The position numbers and the translations under genes were made by a program. A stretch of DNA of 26,110 bases, taken from positions 1,170,914-1,197,023 of the forward strand of contig NW_008705564.1 in NCBI RefSeq assembly GCF_000186865.1, read 5' to 3'. Source of the DNA: Aureococcus anophagefferens. Taxonomy: Eukaryota > Sar > Pelagophyceae > Pelagomonadales > Pelagomonadaceae. Positions 9,187-17,765 of the stretch are shown here, in pieces. Position 1 is the stretch's first letter; each line of letters begins with the position of its first letter. The notes under the pieces were generated by a model. That model was not told the DNA's origin. It ran no database searches and saw only the letters and a program-made list of their open reading frames with translations.

Positions 9187-12100
9187 GTCGTCGGCGTCCG
9201 CGTCCGCGTCCGCGTCGGCGGCGGCGGCGCGGACGGCCGACGCCGCGACGCCGGACTCCCGCTCGCCGTCGTCGTAGTCGACGTCGTAGGTGCCGCCGTC
9301 GTGCGCGGCGGCGATCCTCCCCGGGTACCAGTGGCCCTCGGAGCCGTAGTCCGCCTCGACGGCCGCGCCGACGGCGAGGCGCGCGGGCCGGGCGCTCCCG
9401 CGGACCGCGGCCGCGGGCACGCGGCGCTCCCGCTCGCCGTCGTCGTAGTCGACGTCGTAGGTGCCGTCGTCGTGCGCGGCGGCGACCCTGCCCGGATAGT
9501 AGTGCCCCTCCAGGCCGTAGTCCGCCTCGACGGCGTCGCCCGCCGCGAACGACGCCGCCGGCGACGCCGGCGGGCCGCCGCGCGCCGCGCCGGCGTCGCC
9601 GACGACGCTCGCGAGCGCGCCAAAGGCCCCGGCCCGGTCGACGGCGAGGCCCAGGGCGCCGTCGGCGAGGGCGAGGCCCAGGCACGCCGTCGCCGCGCGG
9701 TGGCCCCGGCGCGACGCGTACCGCAGCAGCCGCCCCGCCTTGCGCGCGTCGCGGAAGCTCGCCGGCGCGTCGTCCGTGGGCGCGAGGCAGGGCCCGTCGA
9801 GGTCCAGGGGCGCCGGCGCCGCGGGGAGGTCGACGTCGCAGCCCGGCGCCGCGGGCAGGAGCGGGTGCGGGAGCCGCCGGTGCCACCGGGCCAGCGCGTA
9901 CGCGCACCGCGCGTCGCCGCGCGCCGCGCCCGTCGCCGCGTGGAGCAGCGCCGACGCCGCGTCGGGCAGGGCCTGGGTCCAGCGGCCCTCGCAGTGGAGC
10001 CGCGCGAGGGCGCCGTGCACCTCGCCGAGCGCGACGTCGATCTTCCGGGGCTCGCGGCCGCCGCCGTCCGCCGCGACCGCGTCGAGCGCGGCGAGCGCGT
10101 CCCGCGCCTCGCGGACCGCGCGCTGCTCGTGGGTCGCCGTCGCCGGCGACTTGGGCGCCAGCAGGCCGCGGCGGTTGACGTCGACGGCGTCGACGTGGTC
10201 GTCGTCGCGCGCGCCGGCCGCGCGCTTCCCCCTGCGGTGCGCCTCCGCGGCCTCGAGGCGGCACCTGCGCGGAAACATCTTCGACCCGACTTCAATGTGA
10301 GCGTATGCGACGGTTTCGACGCGAGTTCTTCTGCCGTGCTTCGAGAACTCGACGAGAGCGATCGACTCGTCCAAAAGTCAGCCGAATCGACGTCGATTTG
10401 GACCGAGCTAGAGCATTTCAAAGTTTGGTCGGGACGTCCCGAACCGGCGGTCGCTTTCCACGCGGGGCGGCGCCGGCGCGCGTCGTCGTGGCAGGACATG
10501 CGCGTCTTGGCCTCGAGCCCCGCGAAGCGCACGACGGAGCTGCGGTGCGTGCGGTGGATCTTCTGCTTCGTGCGCGGCGACGTCTCCTCGGAGTCGGAGC
10601 CGACCCGTTTCGACGCCTCCGCGGCGCGGTGGCGCTCGACGGCGCTGAGGTCGAAGTGGGGGATGCCCAGCGCGTCGAAGAGCCCGTTCCTCCGCGAGTC
10701 CAGGGACGCGAAGAAGAGGGCCATGCCGCGGCGGCCGAGGTCGCCGTCGCCGCGCGACTCGTCCGACGAGTGGAGCTGCGGGTCCGTGTAGAGGTCGCCG
10801 ACGCCCTGGACGTCGCAGACCAAGACGTCGCCCTCGGACGCGTAGAAGCTGAACGCCGAGAAGGCCTGGGGCGTGAGCCGCCGCTCGCTGTCGTCGACGT
10901 AGCCCGAGTTCGAGTTGTGCTTCACGAAGCCGAAGCCCCGCGCGTCCGTGCCGTCGATGAAGCGCTCCGCGCAGAACTTGGGCGACCCCGGGCGCCGCTG
11001 AAACTCCAACACGCAGCAGGCGATCATCTTGATGGGCTTCGGCGGCCGCAGCGCGTTGAACCGGTCCGCCCAGAGCGCCGCCTCGGTCTGCGTCTCGACG
11101 TCGTCGAACGCGCGGCGGTCGTCGCCGTCGTCCGCCGGTTTTTTATATTCCTTGAGCACGAAGTTGGGCACGCGGCGCCACTCGAGGGCGTGGTAGCGCT
11201 GCACGTAGCCGAAGTTGAGCTTCTTCGCGCGGTAGCACCGCCGCATCGCGCCCTCGTCGAAGACGCGGCCGTCGACCTTGACCAGCGACGGGTCCCGGGA
11301 CCAGGTCCGCGCCGCGGCGTCGTAGCGGTGCCGCAGCACGACCTCCGCGGGCCGCAGCTCCAGCGCGTGGGACGCCCAGACGTCCGGCAGCGCGCGGACC
11401 TCGCGCGCGACCTGGGCGGAAATCAAATCTTCAACCCGACTTCAATGTGCGCTTATTTGAAAGTTTCGACGCAACCTCTTCGGCTCTGCTTCGAGAACTC
11501 AACGAGAGCAATCGATTCGTCCAAAAATCAGCCGAATCGACTTCGATTTGATCGAGATAGAGAGTTCTGAAGTTTGGTGGGGACCCCCCAAACCAGTGGT
11601 TGATTTCCACACAGGCGGCGACCGCGAGCACGTGGCGCCGGAGGTCCGCGCGCTTCTCCATGGACTCGGACCGCTCCAGCGCGGGCCGCGGCGGCTCCTC
11701 GACGGCCTCGAAGCCGCCGTGGGCCGTGAAGCGCCGCTTCGACGTCGGCGTCGGCCGCGAGCCGCGGACGTTTCTGACGACGAGCGCGACGACGGACATG
11801 TCGTCGACGTACTCGTCGTCGTCGCGGTCCGCCCACCAGCGCTTCTCCGACTCCGCGTGGATCGCCGCGACGACGTCGCGGAGCCGGTCCGCGTCGCCCC
11901 GGGCGTCGTCGACGCGGTCGTGCACCTCGTCGAGGGGCATCGCGTCGCTCACGCCGTCGCTGCACACGACGACGGCGACGTCGCCGAGCTCCCCCGGCGG
12001 CGCAAAGTCCGCGAGCGCGACCTCGCAGACGTCGGGCGCCGCGGAGACGCCGACGCGCTTGCCCAGGGCGTCGCCGAGGCTCCGGGTCATCGCGAGCCCC

Positions 12101-12810
12101 GGCCCGCCGTCGTCGGCCCAGACGCGGCCGTCGCGCACGAAGCCGCCCGCGGCCTCCACGGCCGCCCGGCCCGACTCCGCGTCGTGGGGGCGGCTCCGCC
12201 AGCTCTTGCGCTCCGTCCTCAGGGACACGGGCGAGTCGCCGACGGCGACGGCGACGACGGACCCGTCGGCCAAGACGCACGCGGCCGCGAGCGTCGTGCC
12301 CGACTTGGCGCCGTACTTCTCCTGGACGTCGTCGGCCATGGCGCCGGCTTCGAGCCGCGCGACGACGGTCTGGAAGACGCGCTTCCGCGCCGCCGGCTCG
12401 AGCGTCGAGAGGTCCGAGACGCCCGCGGCCGCGGCGCGCAGCTCGGCGACGACGCGCTGCGCCGCGAGCCGGGAGAAGTGCTCGCCGTGCGTGCCGTGGC
12501 CGTCGAAGACGGCCAGGAGGTGCTGGCCGGGCACGCCCAGCACGTCCGTCTTGACGACGCACGCGTCCTGGTTCACCTTGGGCTGGCCCTCGCTGAGCCC
12601 GCCGCAGCACGTGCCCGCCCACGCCGGCGCGGCGCCGCGCTCGAGCCAGACGTCCTTCGTCGCGAGGGAGGCGCAGGAGATGGCGGCGCCCTCGGCCTCG
12701 TCCGCCGGCTCCTCGTCGAGCGAGATTTCGTCGACGGCGAGCTTCGGCAGCTCCTCGTCGCTGTAGGTGACGCTCCGGCGGCGGCGCTGGGCCGCCATCA
12801 TGGGGTTCAT
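8965..12810 (-). CDS. PP2C phosphatase fused to eEF2K-type alpha-kinase with Sel1-like and Tudor-like domains
   Basis: The model has three exons (12810-11611, 11411-10462, 10264-8965) joined in frame (phase 0, then 2), giving 1149 residues. Residues ~66-357 are a PP2C (PPM) phosphatase: D82, DGHG 103-106, SGTT 180-183, GDS 201-203, MTRSLGD 241-247, SDG 294-296 and DD 346-347. Residues ~425-640 are an alpha-kinase of eEF2K type: ATP-site K487, NSNSG 566-570, LTPQAFS 579-585, D600, Q602, GVGDLYTDPQLH 603-614 and D610. An eEF2K-like C-terminus follows (GEVHGALARLHCEGRW 797-812; Sel1-like helices ~834-925 and ~1108-1149). Two Tudor-like domains (959-1005, 1017-1062) and a 12-Asp run (1080-1091) interrupt it. 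The usual zinc-binding His/Cys cluster after ALFF is absent. eEF2K phosphorylates elongation factor 2 to slow translation; that substrate is inferred here. The kinase exon has no in-frame ATG before residue 456, which argues against a separate gene. Confidence 0.75.
9142..9178. repeat. (GTC)12 trinucleotide microsatellite inside coding DNA
   Basis: About twelve perfect GTC units encode, on the minus strand, the 12-Asp run of the kinase gene (residues 1080-1091). Length variation in whole units would change the acidic linker between the second Tudor-like domain and the terminal helices without breaking the frame. Confidence 0.85.
10265..10461 (-). mobile_element. Introner-like element A: 197-bp intron of the kinase gene
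   Basis: On the minus strand it begins GTGGAAAGCG and ends TTTCCGCGCAG, so it has GT-AG borders. Removing it joins exons 2 and 3 in phase 2, linking the kinase domain to its eEF2K-like C-terminus. It is about three-quarters identical by eye to intron B (11412-11610) along its whole length, while the flanking exons are unrelated. The core lies between short inverted ends, GGAAA and TTTCC (10271-10459). The flanking octamers acctgcgc and acgcgggg match at 4 of 8 positions, a weak trace of a target duplication. A perfect 14-bp palindrome lies at 10429-10442 near the donor. It encodes no protein of its own, so if mobile it is non-autonomous. Confidence 0.75.
11412..11610 (-). mobile_element. Introner-like element B: 199-bp intron of the kinase gene
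   Basis: On the minus strand it begins GTGGAAATCA and ends TTTCCGCCCAG. Removing it joins exon 1 (PP2C) to exon 2 (alpha-kinase) in phase 0. Perfect 9-bp terminal inverted repeats (ggaaatcaa 11418-11426, ttgatttcc 11600-11608) bound a 191-bp core. The flanking octamers acctgggc and acacaggc match at 5 of 8 positions and supply the AG acceptor and GT donor. That is the anatomy described for introner elements, where the target duplication provides the splice sites. Retention would end the protein 59 codons into the intron, shortly after PP2C. It is a close relative of element A in the same orientation. Confidence 0.8.
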
Positions 12811-13102
12811 CGTTGTCGTGCGCGTAGGGCTTTGTTGTTTTCGGTTGCGCCGCGGCTTCTTTTTTTACGGGTTCTCGACGCGAACTTCTGGGGCTGGACA
12901 CCGAGCAGCGACGACTCCAGGATCTCCGAGCTCGAGGGAGGCTGCCTCGCATCAACAACTCGGCGCGGGGGTGATGATGCCCCTCAGCTGACTGATGCCG
13001 TAGCAAACACGATGCCGTGGCTGAGCCCGCGTTCGGCGCTCTCTCCTTGACGTGAATCGCTCGCCGACGCCAGACGCGCTCGCCGAAAGGCCAAAGACAG
13101 GC
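12811..13102. promoter_or_regulatory. Divergent intergenic region (kinase fusion / F-box genes)
   Basis: These 292 bp separate the ATG of the phosphatase-kinase gene (-) from the chosen ATG of the F-box gene (+). The part next to the kinase start is T-rich, with runs such as tttgttgttttcgg and cttctttttttacgg. On the kinase strand these read as A-rich leader. I see no clear TATA box or repeat. Confidence 0.4.
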
Positions 13103-14158
13103 ATGGCGCCCGGCTTTTGGGGCCAGAGCCAGGAGGACGGCCCCTCCATCTACGAGCGCCTCGTCATGGAGGAGCAGCGCGAGAACGCGCGGCGCACGGG
13201 CCGGCGCGTCGGCGACGTCCTCGAGTCGCGCCAGCTCGAGGCGGCGCTCGAGGCGACGGCGGCGCTGCCGCGCAGCGCGTCGCGCGGGAGCCTCGGCGCC
13301 GCGTCGTCGGCGCCGTCGCTCGACGACGGCGCGTCGTTGCGCGACGACGACGACGTCGCGGGCGAGGACTGCGGCGGCGGCGGCGCCGGGCCGGTCGCGG
13401 CGGCGGCCGCGGCGGACGCGGCGGAGCAGCGGTCGCCGCTCGCGCTCGCGCCCGAGGAACTGATGATCCGTATCCTCGCGTACTGCGGCATCGAGGGCGG
13501 CGCGGTCGGCGCCGCGGCCTGCCGGTCCTGGCGCCGGGCCTGCGCGTCCGAGCCGCTCGCGGAGCTCCTCTGCCGCCGCCACTACGGCGCCGGGCGCGCG
13601 TTCCGGCCCGAGCGCTGGGGCGGCTGGCGCGGCATGCTCCTCCGGCGGTCGCGGCTCCGCCTCGGCGGCTTCTACGCGCTGCGCCAGTCGCGGAGCAAGC
13701 CCGTGAAGCAGGACATGAACACGCCGCGGGAGCTCGCGGGCACGTTCTGGCTCGAGGTCGCGTGGTGGCGCGTCTTCCGCTTCTTCGGCGACGGCACCGT
13801 CGCCTACGCGTTGTTCAACGAGGACCACGCGGACCCGAAGCGGCGCGCCGCGGCGCTGCTGGCGGCGCCCGCGCGCGCGGCCGCGGCGCCGGACCGGCGG
13901 CGGCGCGCCGCGCCGAAGCGCGACGCGGCGACGCTCGGCGCGTACGAGCTCGCGAAGCGCGACGTGTCCATGCTCCTCGAGCTCCCCTACGGCTGCATGC
14001 GCTTCGCCGCGACGCTGCGCCACGGCGACCTCGGCGCCCACTTCGCGACGCTCGACCTCGACCGCCACCAGCAGATCGAGCCCGACGGCCGCGTCCTCGA
14101 CCACACGGTCCCGGAGGTCGCCGCGTTCAAGTTCGTCGCCGTGGCGGCGTGGGCCTAG
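13103..14158 (+). CDS. F-box protein, FBXO9/Hrt3-like
   Basis: I chose the ATG at 13103 (caggcATGgcg); the frame extends further upstream but without an ATG. The product has 351 residues. An acidic, Ala/Gly-rich N-terminus precedes an F-box at ~112-150 (LAPEELMIRILAYCG ... CRSWRRAC). Next comes an FBXO9/Hrt3-type region in the family's usual order: RLGGFYALRQSRSK, TFWLEVAWWRVFRFFGDGTV, then a C-terminal beta-rich part. The TPR-like segment found at the N-terminus of animal FBXO9 is not evident. F-box proteins bring substrates to SCF ubiquitin ligases through SKP1. An SCF role is inferred from the F-box; the substrate cannot be told from sequence. Confidence 0.75.
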   Translation: MAPGFWGQSQEDGPSIYERLVMEEQRENARRTGRRVGDVLESRQLEAALEATAALPRSASRGSLGAASSAPSLDDGASLRDDDDVAGEDCGGGGAGPVAAAAAADAAEQRSPLALAPEELMIRILAYCGIEGGAVGAAACRSWRRACASEPLAELLCRRHYGAGRAFRPERWGGWRGMLLRRSRLRLGGFYALRQSRSKPVKQDMNTPRELAGTFWLEVAWWRVFRFFGDGTVAYALFNEDHADPKRRAAALLAAPARAAAAPDRRRRAAPKRDAATLGAYELAKRDVSMLLELPYGCMRFAATLRHGDLGAHFATLDLDRHQQIEPDGRVLDHTVPEVAAFKFVAVAAWA

Positions 14159-14409
14159 GGGGAGCCCCGGGGGACCCTTGCTTTTGTGTAGATGATCAGT
14201 TCCCGCCGCGCGGCAGCCAGAACGAGACGGCGGAGCGCGCGACGACGACGGGCAGGCCGAGGATTTGGAGCATTTCGATTTGTCAAAGCACTTTGAAGTG
14301 CAAGGAGTCGATGATGCTGCAAGTCGGATGAGGGCCGCAAGTCGATGGATGAGTGGCGCCACAAGCCTATGGCGACCTAGCATTTAGGAATGCACGCCTA
14401 GACCCATCC

Positions 14410-15540
14410 ATGGCCGCGCTCTCCGACGCCGCAGCGCTGAGCGCGGCCATGGCCAAGCTCGACGCGACGCTGGCCGGCACCGCGGACGACTCCGCCGCCG
14501 CCCAGGCCGCGGCGCTCTGGCGCGAGGTCGGCGCCGACGCGACGAAAAAGCGCCGTTTCCCGAGCCACGCGGCCGTCATGAAGGAGGTCGCGTCCGCCGA
14601 CTATAGCGCGATCCTCGAATGCCCCTTCGACGCGCGAAGGAACCACGCCTCCGCCGCCGCGACGCGCACGCTCTGCGCGCACGGCGCCGTCGCGCGCTGC
14701 CGCGTCGAGTTCGACGGCGGCGCGGCCTACACGGGCCTCTTCGCCGGCGCGCCGGAGTGCCTCATCCGGCTCTCGACGGCCGTCGCGCCGGCCACGGGCG
14801 TCGCGAAGCACGTCCTCGGCAAGATCAAGCACGCGAAGCTCTTCCCCTGCGTGGCCATCAAGGGCCTGCGCGGCGGCGCGCCTTCCGGGAACTTGCTGTT
14901 CGCCGGCGCGAAGACGGGCCACGCGTCGGCGGACTTCTTCGACCGCGGCGTCTGCACGCAGCTGACGCACAAGATCCCGACCGCGCTCGCGCCGGCCGTG
15001 GCGCCCTTCAAGCGCTACTCGCGGCACCCGCTCGCGCTCGGCCTCAGCGACTGGGCCTGCGTCGACGCCGACGGGGCGGCCGTCGCGGATCCGGAGTTCC
15101 CCTGGTGCCTCGCGCTCTGCCCGTCCGCGACGCTCGCGGCGCCGCCGCTGCCGCCGTCCGCGCCGTTCGACGCGTTCATCGACGCGCTGCTGACCGTCGA
15201 GGCGGGCACGTGCCTCTACGACGTCTACGCCGCGGCGTCGCCCAAGGCGCTCGGCGGCGCGACGCCGGACATCGCGAGGATCGGCCGCGTCGTGACGACG
15301 TCGGAGATGCGCTACTCGCCGCCGGACTGCCAGCTCATCTTCAAGCACCAGGCCAAGGAGGAGGACTACGCCCTCCGGCCCGACTGGCTCGCGGAGCTCG
15401 CCACGCCCGTCGTCTGCCACGACGGCGCGCGGGGCACCGCGGAGAAGCACTGCGGCTCCAAGTTCTTCGACGCGCACGTCGCGAAGCGGGCCGCGCTAAC
15501 AACGCGTCTAGAGCCCCAAGGTCTTCGACCGCCACCGTGA
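14410..15540 (+). CDS. Unrecognised protein, possibly catalase-like fold
   Basis: I chose the ATG at 14410 (catccATGgcc); the frame runs further upstream without an ATG. It encodes 376 residues with no signal peptide or membrane helix. Ordered-looking blocks include GAVARCRVEFDG, YTGLFAGAPECLIRLS, HAKLFPCVAIKGLRGG, GNLLFAGAKTG, DFFDRGVCTQLTHKIP, LGLSDWACVDADG and RIGRVVTTSEM. The order 'polar strand, FAG..E..IRLS, K-x-FRGG-like, NLLF, DFF, LGLSD' loosely recalls the heme catalase-like superfamily, but I cannot point to the heme-ligand Tyr or catalytic His with confidence. It is best treated as a conserved algal protein of unknown function. The last ~12 codons look non-conserved. Its stop lies 14 bp from the lipase stop on the other strand. 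Confidence 0.55.
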   Translation: MAALSDAAALSAAMAKLDATLAGTADDSAAAQAAALWREVGADATKKRRFPSHAAVMKEVASADYSAILECPFDARRNHASAAATRTLCAHGAVARCRVEFDGGAAYTGLFAGAPECLIRLSTAVAPATGVAKHVLGKIKHAKLFPCVAIKGLRGGAPSGNLLFAGAKTGHASADFFDRGVCTQLTHKIPTALAPAVAPFKRYSRHPLALGLSDWACVDADGAAVADPEFPWCLALCPSATLAAPPLPPSAPFDAFIDALLTVEAGTCLYDVYAAASPKALGGATPDIARIGRVVTTSEMRYSPPDCQLIFKHQAKEEDYALRPDWLAELATPVVCHDGARGTAEKHCGSKFFDAHVAKRAALTTRLEPQGLRPPP

Positions 15541-15554
15541 ACACACGTCGTTCG

Positions 15555-17765
15555 TTAGAGCCCCATGGCGCGCTTCAGGTCGGCGGCCTGCCGCTCCGCC
15601 GCCGGGTCGGCGAAGAAGGCGACGGCGTCCGCGCGGTACGTCGCGAGCGTCGCCGCGTCCGTCGTGTCGATGGCGTCGTCGTGGATGTTCGGCGAGAACC
15701 GGAAGTAGGACCCGGGCGGCGCCAGGTCGGCGACGGCGTCGTGGATGAGCGTCGTCGACGTCGCCGAGTCGATGAGCTGCGTGACGATGCCGTCCCAGCC
15801 GAGCTCGTGCGCGTCCAGATTCTTCGTGAACTTCTCGCCCGTGCCCACGGAGACGACGGCGTCGATGGGCACGCCGGGGAAGAGCTTGCCCGCCTCGTGG
15901 ATGGCGACGGCGCTCGGGTTGTTGGCGATGAGGGCGCCGTCGCAGAGCAGCTGGTGTTTGAGCTTCAGCGGCGTGAAGAGCGTCGGCGCCGCCGTCGCCG
16001 CGCGGAGCGCGGACCGGAGCGACAGCTGGCACGTGCCCGGGTAGCGGCTCTCGCTGTCGTCGGGGTACTCGTAGCTCCGCAGCAGCGAGATCGTCGCCGG
16101 GCAGACGGAGAGGAGCGTCGAGAGGATCGCGACCTCGGGCGCGCCCGGCGCCTCCGCGGCGTCGAGCAGGTCGTCGTCGCCGAGCAGGTCGCGCAGCACG
16201 TCCTCGATGTGGTTCTCGTCGTAGCGCGCGCGCCGCAGCACGAGCTGCACGTCGCCCTTGCCGCCCTCCTTGACGAAGATGCGGTCGATCAGCGCGTCGT
16301 AGAGCCGCGCCGCGACGTCCAAGGAGCACTGCTTCGCGCCGAGGAGCACGGCCAAAATCGCGCCCGTCGACGTGCCCACGACCAAATCGAAGACGTCGCT
16401 GGGCTCCCGACCGGGAAAGGCCCTCGCCTGGAGCTCCTTGAGGAGCTGGATCGTGATGACGCCGCGCGAGCCGCCGCCGTCGAGCGACAACACGCGCAGC
16501 CCCCGGTTCGTCGGCGCGTCGCGGCGGCCCAGCGCCGCCCGGAGCCGCGCCGCGAGGCGCCGCTCGACGTCGGCGTCGTCCGCCGGCGGCGCCGGCGACA
16601 GCAGCCCCCGCGGGTCCGCGGCGCCGCGGCTCGGTCGTCGGTCGCGCTCGTAGAGCCGCGCGCACGTTGCGCAGTTGTCCCGCGCGGTCGCGACGCGCGA
16701 CGCCCGCGTCGCGCCGTGCGCCCGGGCGGCGGCCTCGAGGTAGCGCCGGACGGTCGCCTCGCGGCGCAGCGCGGCGACGGCCGCGCCGCGGCCCTTGCCC
16801 GGCTTCACGGCCGCGAGCGCGAGCCGGAGCGCCGCGGCCCGGCAGCGCGCGTTGCGCGGCCGCGGGTCCCGCAGCAGCCCCGCGACGAGCGCGCCGACGC
16901 GGTCCGCGTCGAGCACGGGGTCCGAGACCTCGGGCGCGGCCGCGGAGCCGGGGAGGTCCGCGTAGGGGACTTCGACGACGTCGGACGCGGAGGACCGCGA
17001 GTCGAGGTCCACGAGGTGCGCCAGCGCTTCGGCGGCCAGGGCCGCGCCGCCGTACCGGCGCCGCCGCCACCAGCGCCGCACGCCGCGGCCCGCGGCCTCG
17101 TAGAGCAGCGAGAGCGCGTCGCCGTCGGCGCAGAACCGCCTCAGCTGCTCCTCTGTTCGGCAGCTCAGGGCCGTCCTCGCGGCGGACGCGGCGGCGTCGC
17201 CGGCGACGTCCGCGACGCGCCGCGCGCGCGCGAGGGCCGCGGCGACGTCGACGAGCTGCACCGCGCCGTCGGCCGGCGGCGGCGTCGCGCCCCTCGCCGC
17301 GGACCCCCGTAGAAACGCGGCCTCGCCCACGTCGTAGGCCTCGACGCTCATCTCGCCGTCGAGGGACCGGCCCCGGGCGCCGCTCAGCGGCGCGTCGGCG
17401 AGCAGCTCGTTCGTCGACGTCGCCGCGAGGAGCTCGTGGCGCGCGTCCTCGAGCGCTTCCGGTTCGTCCGCCGCGGCCGCCTCCGCGAGCGCCTCGTCCG
17501 TCGGCGCCGACGCGAGCCAGGACACGTAGGAGCTCTCCTCCGCGGGCGCCTCCTCGAGCGGCCGGTGGCCGGGCACGCGCGCGAGGAGGCCCCGCATGCC
17601 GGAGCCCAACGTCAACGGCGCCGGCGGCTCCAGGTTCTCCTCGGCGGCGAGCTGCTGCAGCGTCGTTTTCGTGATCGGCAGCGGCGCGACGACGGGCTTC
17701 GTCGTTTGCCGGAGCGCGCGGACCGAGGCCAGCAGCGCAAGCAGTCGCATTGTTCTCGATGACAT
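15555..17765 (-). CDS. Patatin-like phospholipase, iPLA2-gamma (PNPLA8) type
   Basis: The product has 736 residues from ATG 17765; a second ATG five codons later (17750) would give MRLLALLASVRA, a cleaner signal-peptide-like start. Residues ~100-400 are Ala/Arg-rich and helical, without a recognised domain. Residues ~425-627 form a patatin domain: oxyanion-hole motif DGGGSRG (429-435), nucleophile elbow GTSTG with S466, and the dyad Asp in CDGALIANNPSA (D609). All catalytic residues are present. Conserved downstream blocks include VVSVGTG (637-643). Family members hydrolyse acyl groups of membrane phospholipids without calcium. Among patatins, the GGGSRG and NNPSA context is closest to PNPLA8-type enzymes. 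Membrane or organelle targeting is inferred from the hydrophobic N-terminus. Confidence 0.85.
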   Translation of the reverse strand: MSSRTMRLLALLASVRALRQTTKPVVAPLPITKTTLQQLAAEENLEPPAPLTLGSGMRGLLARVPGHRPLEEAPAEESSYVSWLASAPTDEALAEAAAADEPEALEDARHELLAATSTNELLADAPLSGARGRSLDGEMSVEAYDVGEAAFLRGSAARGATPPPADGAVQLVDVAAALARARRVADVAGDAAASAARTALSCRTEEQLRRFCADGDALSLLYEAAGRGVRRWWRRRRYGGAALAAEALAHLVDLDSRSSASDVVEVPYADLPGSAAAPEVSDPVLDADRVGALVAGLLRDPRPRNARCRAAALRLALAAVKPGKGRGAAVAALRREATVRRYLEAAARAHGATRASRVATARDNCATCARLYERDRRPSRGAADPRGLLSPAPPADDADVERRLAARLRAALGRRDAPTNRGLRVLSLDGGGSRGVITIQLLKELQARAFPGREPSDVFDLVVGTSTGAILAVLLGAKQCSLDVAARLYDALIDRIFVKEGGKGDVQLVLRRARYDENHIEDVLRDLLGDDDLLDAAEAPGAPEVAILSTLLSVCPATISLLRSYEYPDDSESRYPGTCQLSLRSALRAATAAPTLFTPLKLKHQLLCDGALIANNPSAVAIHEAGKLFPGVPIDAVVSVGTGEKFTKNLDAHELGWDGIVTQLIDSATSTTLIHDAVADLAPPGSYFRFSPNIHDDAIDTTDAATLATYRADAVAFFADPAAERQAADLKRAMGL

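Noticed and set aside
8965..10374. Independent Sel1/Tudor gene starting MDESIALVEF
   Set aside because: Its first ~37 residues are encoded by element A. Splicing joins the remainder in frame to the kinase, and the C-terminus matches the eEF2K layout.
5682..11426. 1914-codon minus-strand open frame
   Set aside because: It is a GC-driven read-through of the antisense of other genes and an intron; only its first ~320 codons are the real kinase exon, and the rest is Arg/Ala/Pro noise.
11431..12810. PP2C as a separate 459-residue protein ending in TLKSG
   Set aside because: The last 59 residues are translated from element B. The same peptide pattern (VDSADFWT...) appears in element A, showing it is shared intron DNA and not a conserved protein tail.
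14289..14300. cactttgaagtg inverted repeat as part of a third introner
   Set aside because: The surrounding sequence does not align with elements A or B, lies outside coding exons, and the palindrome is short enough to be chance.
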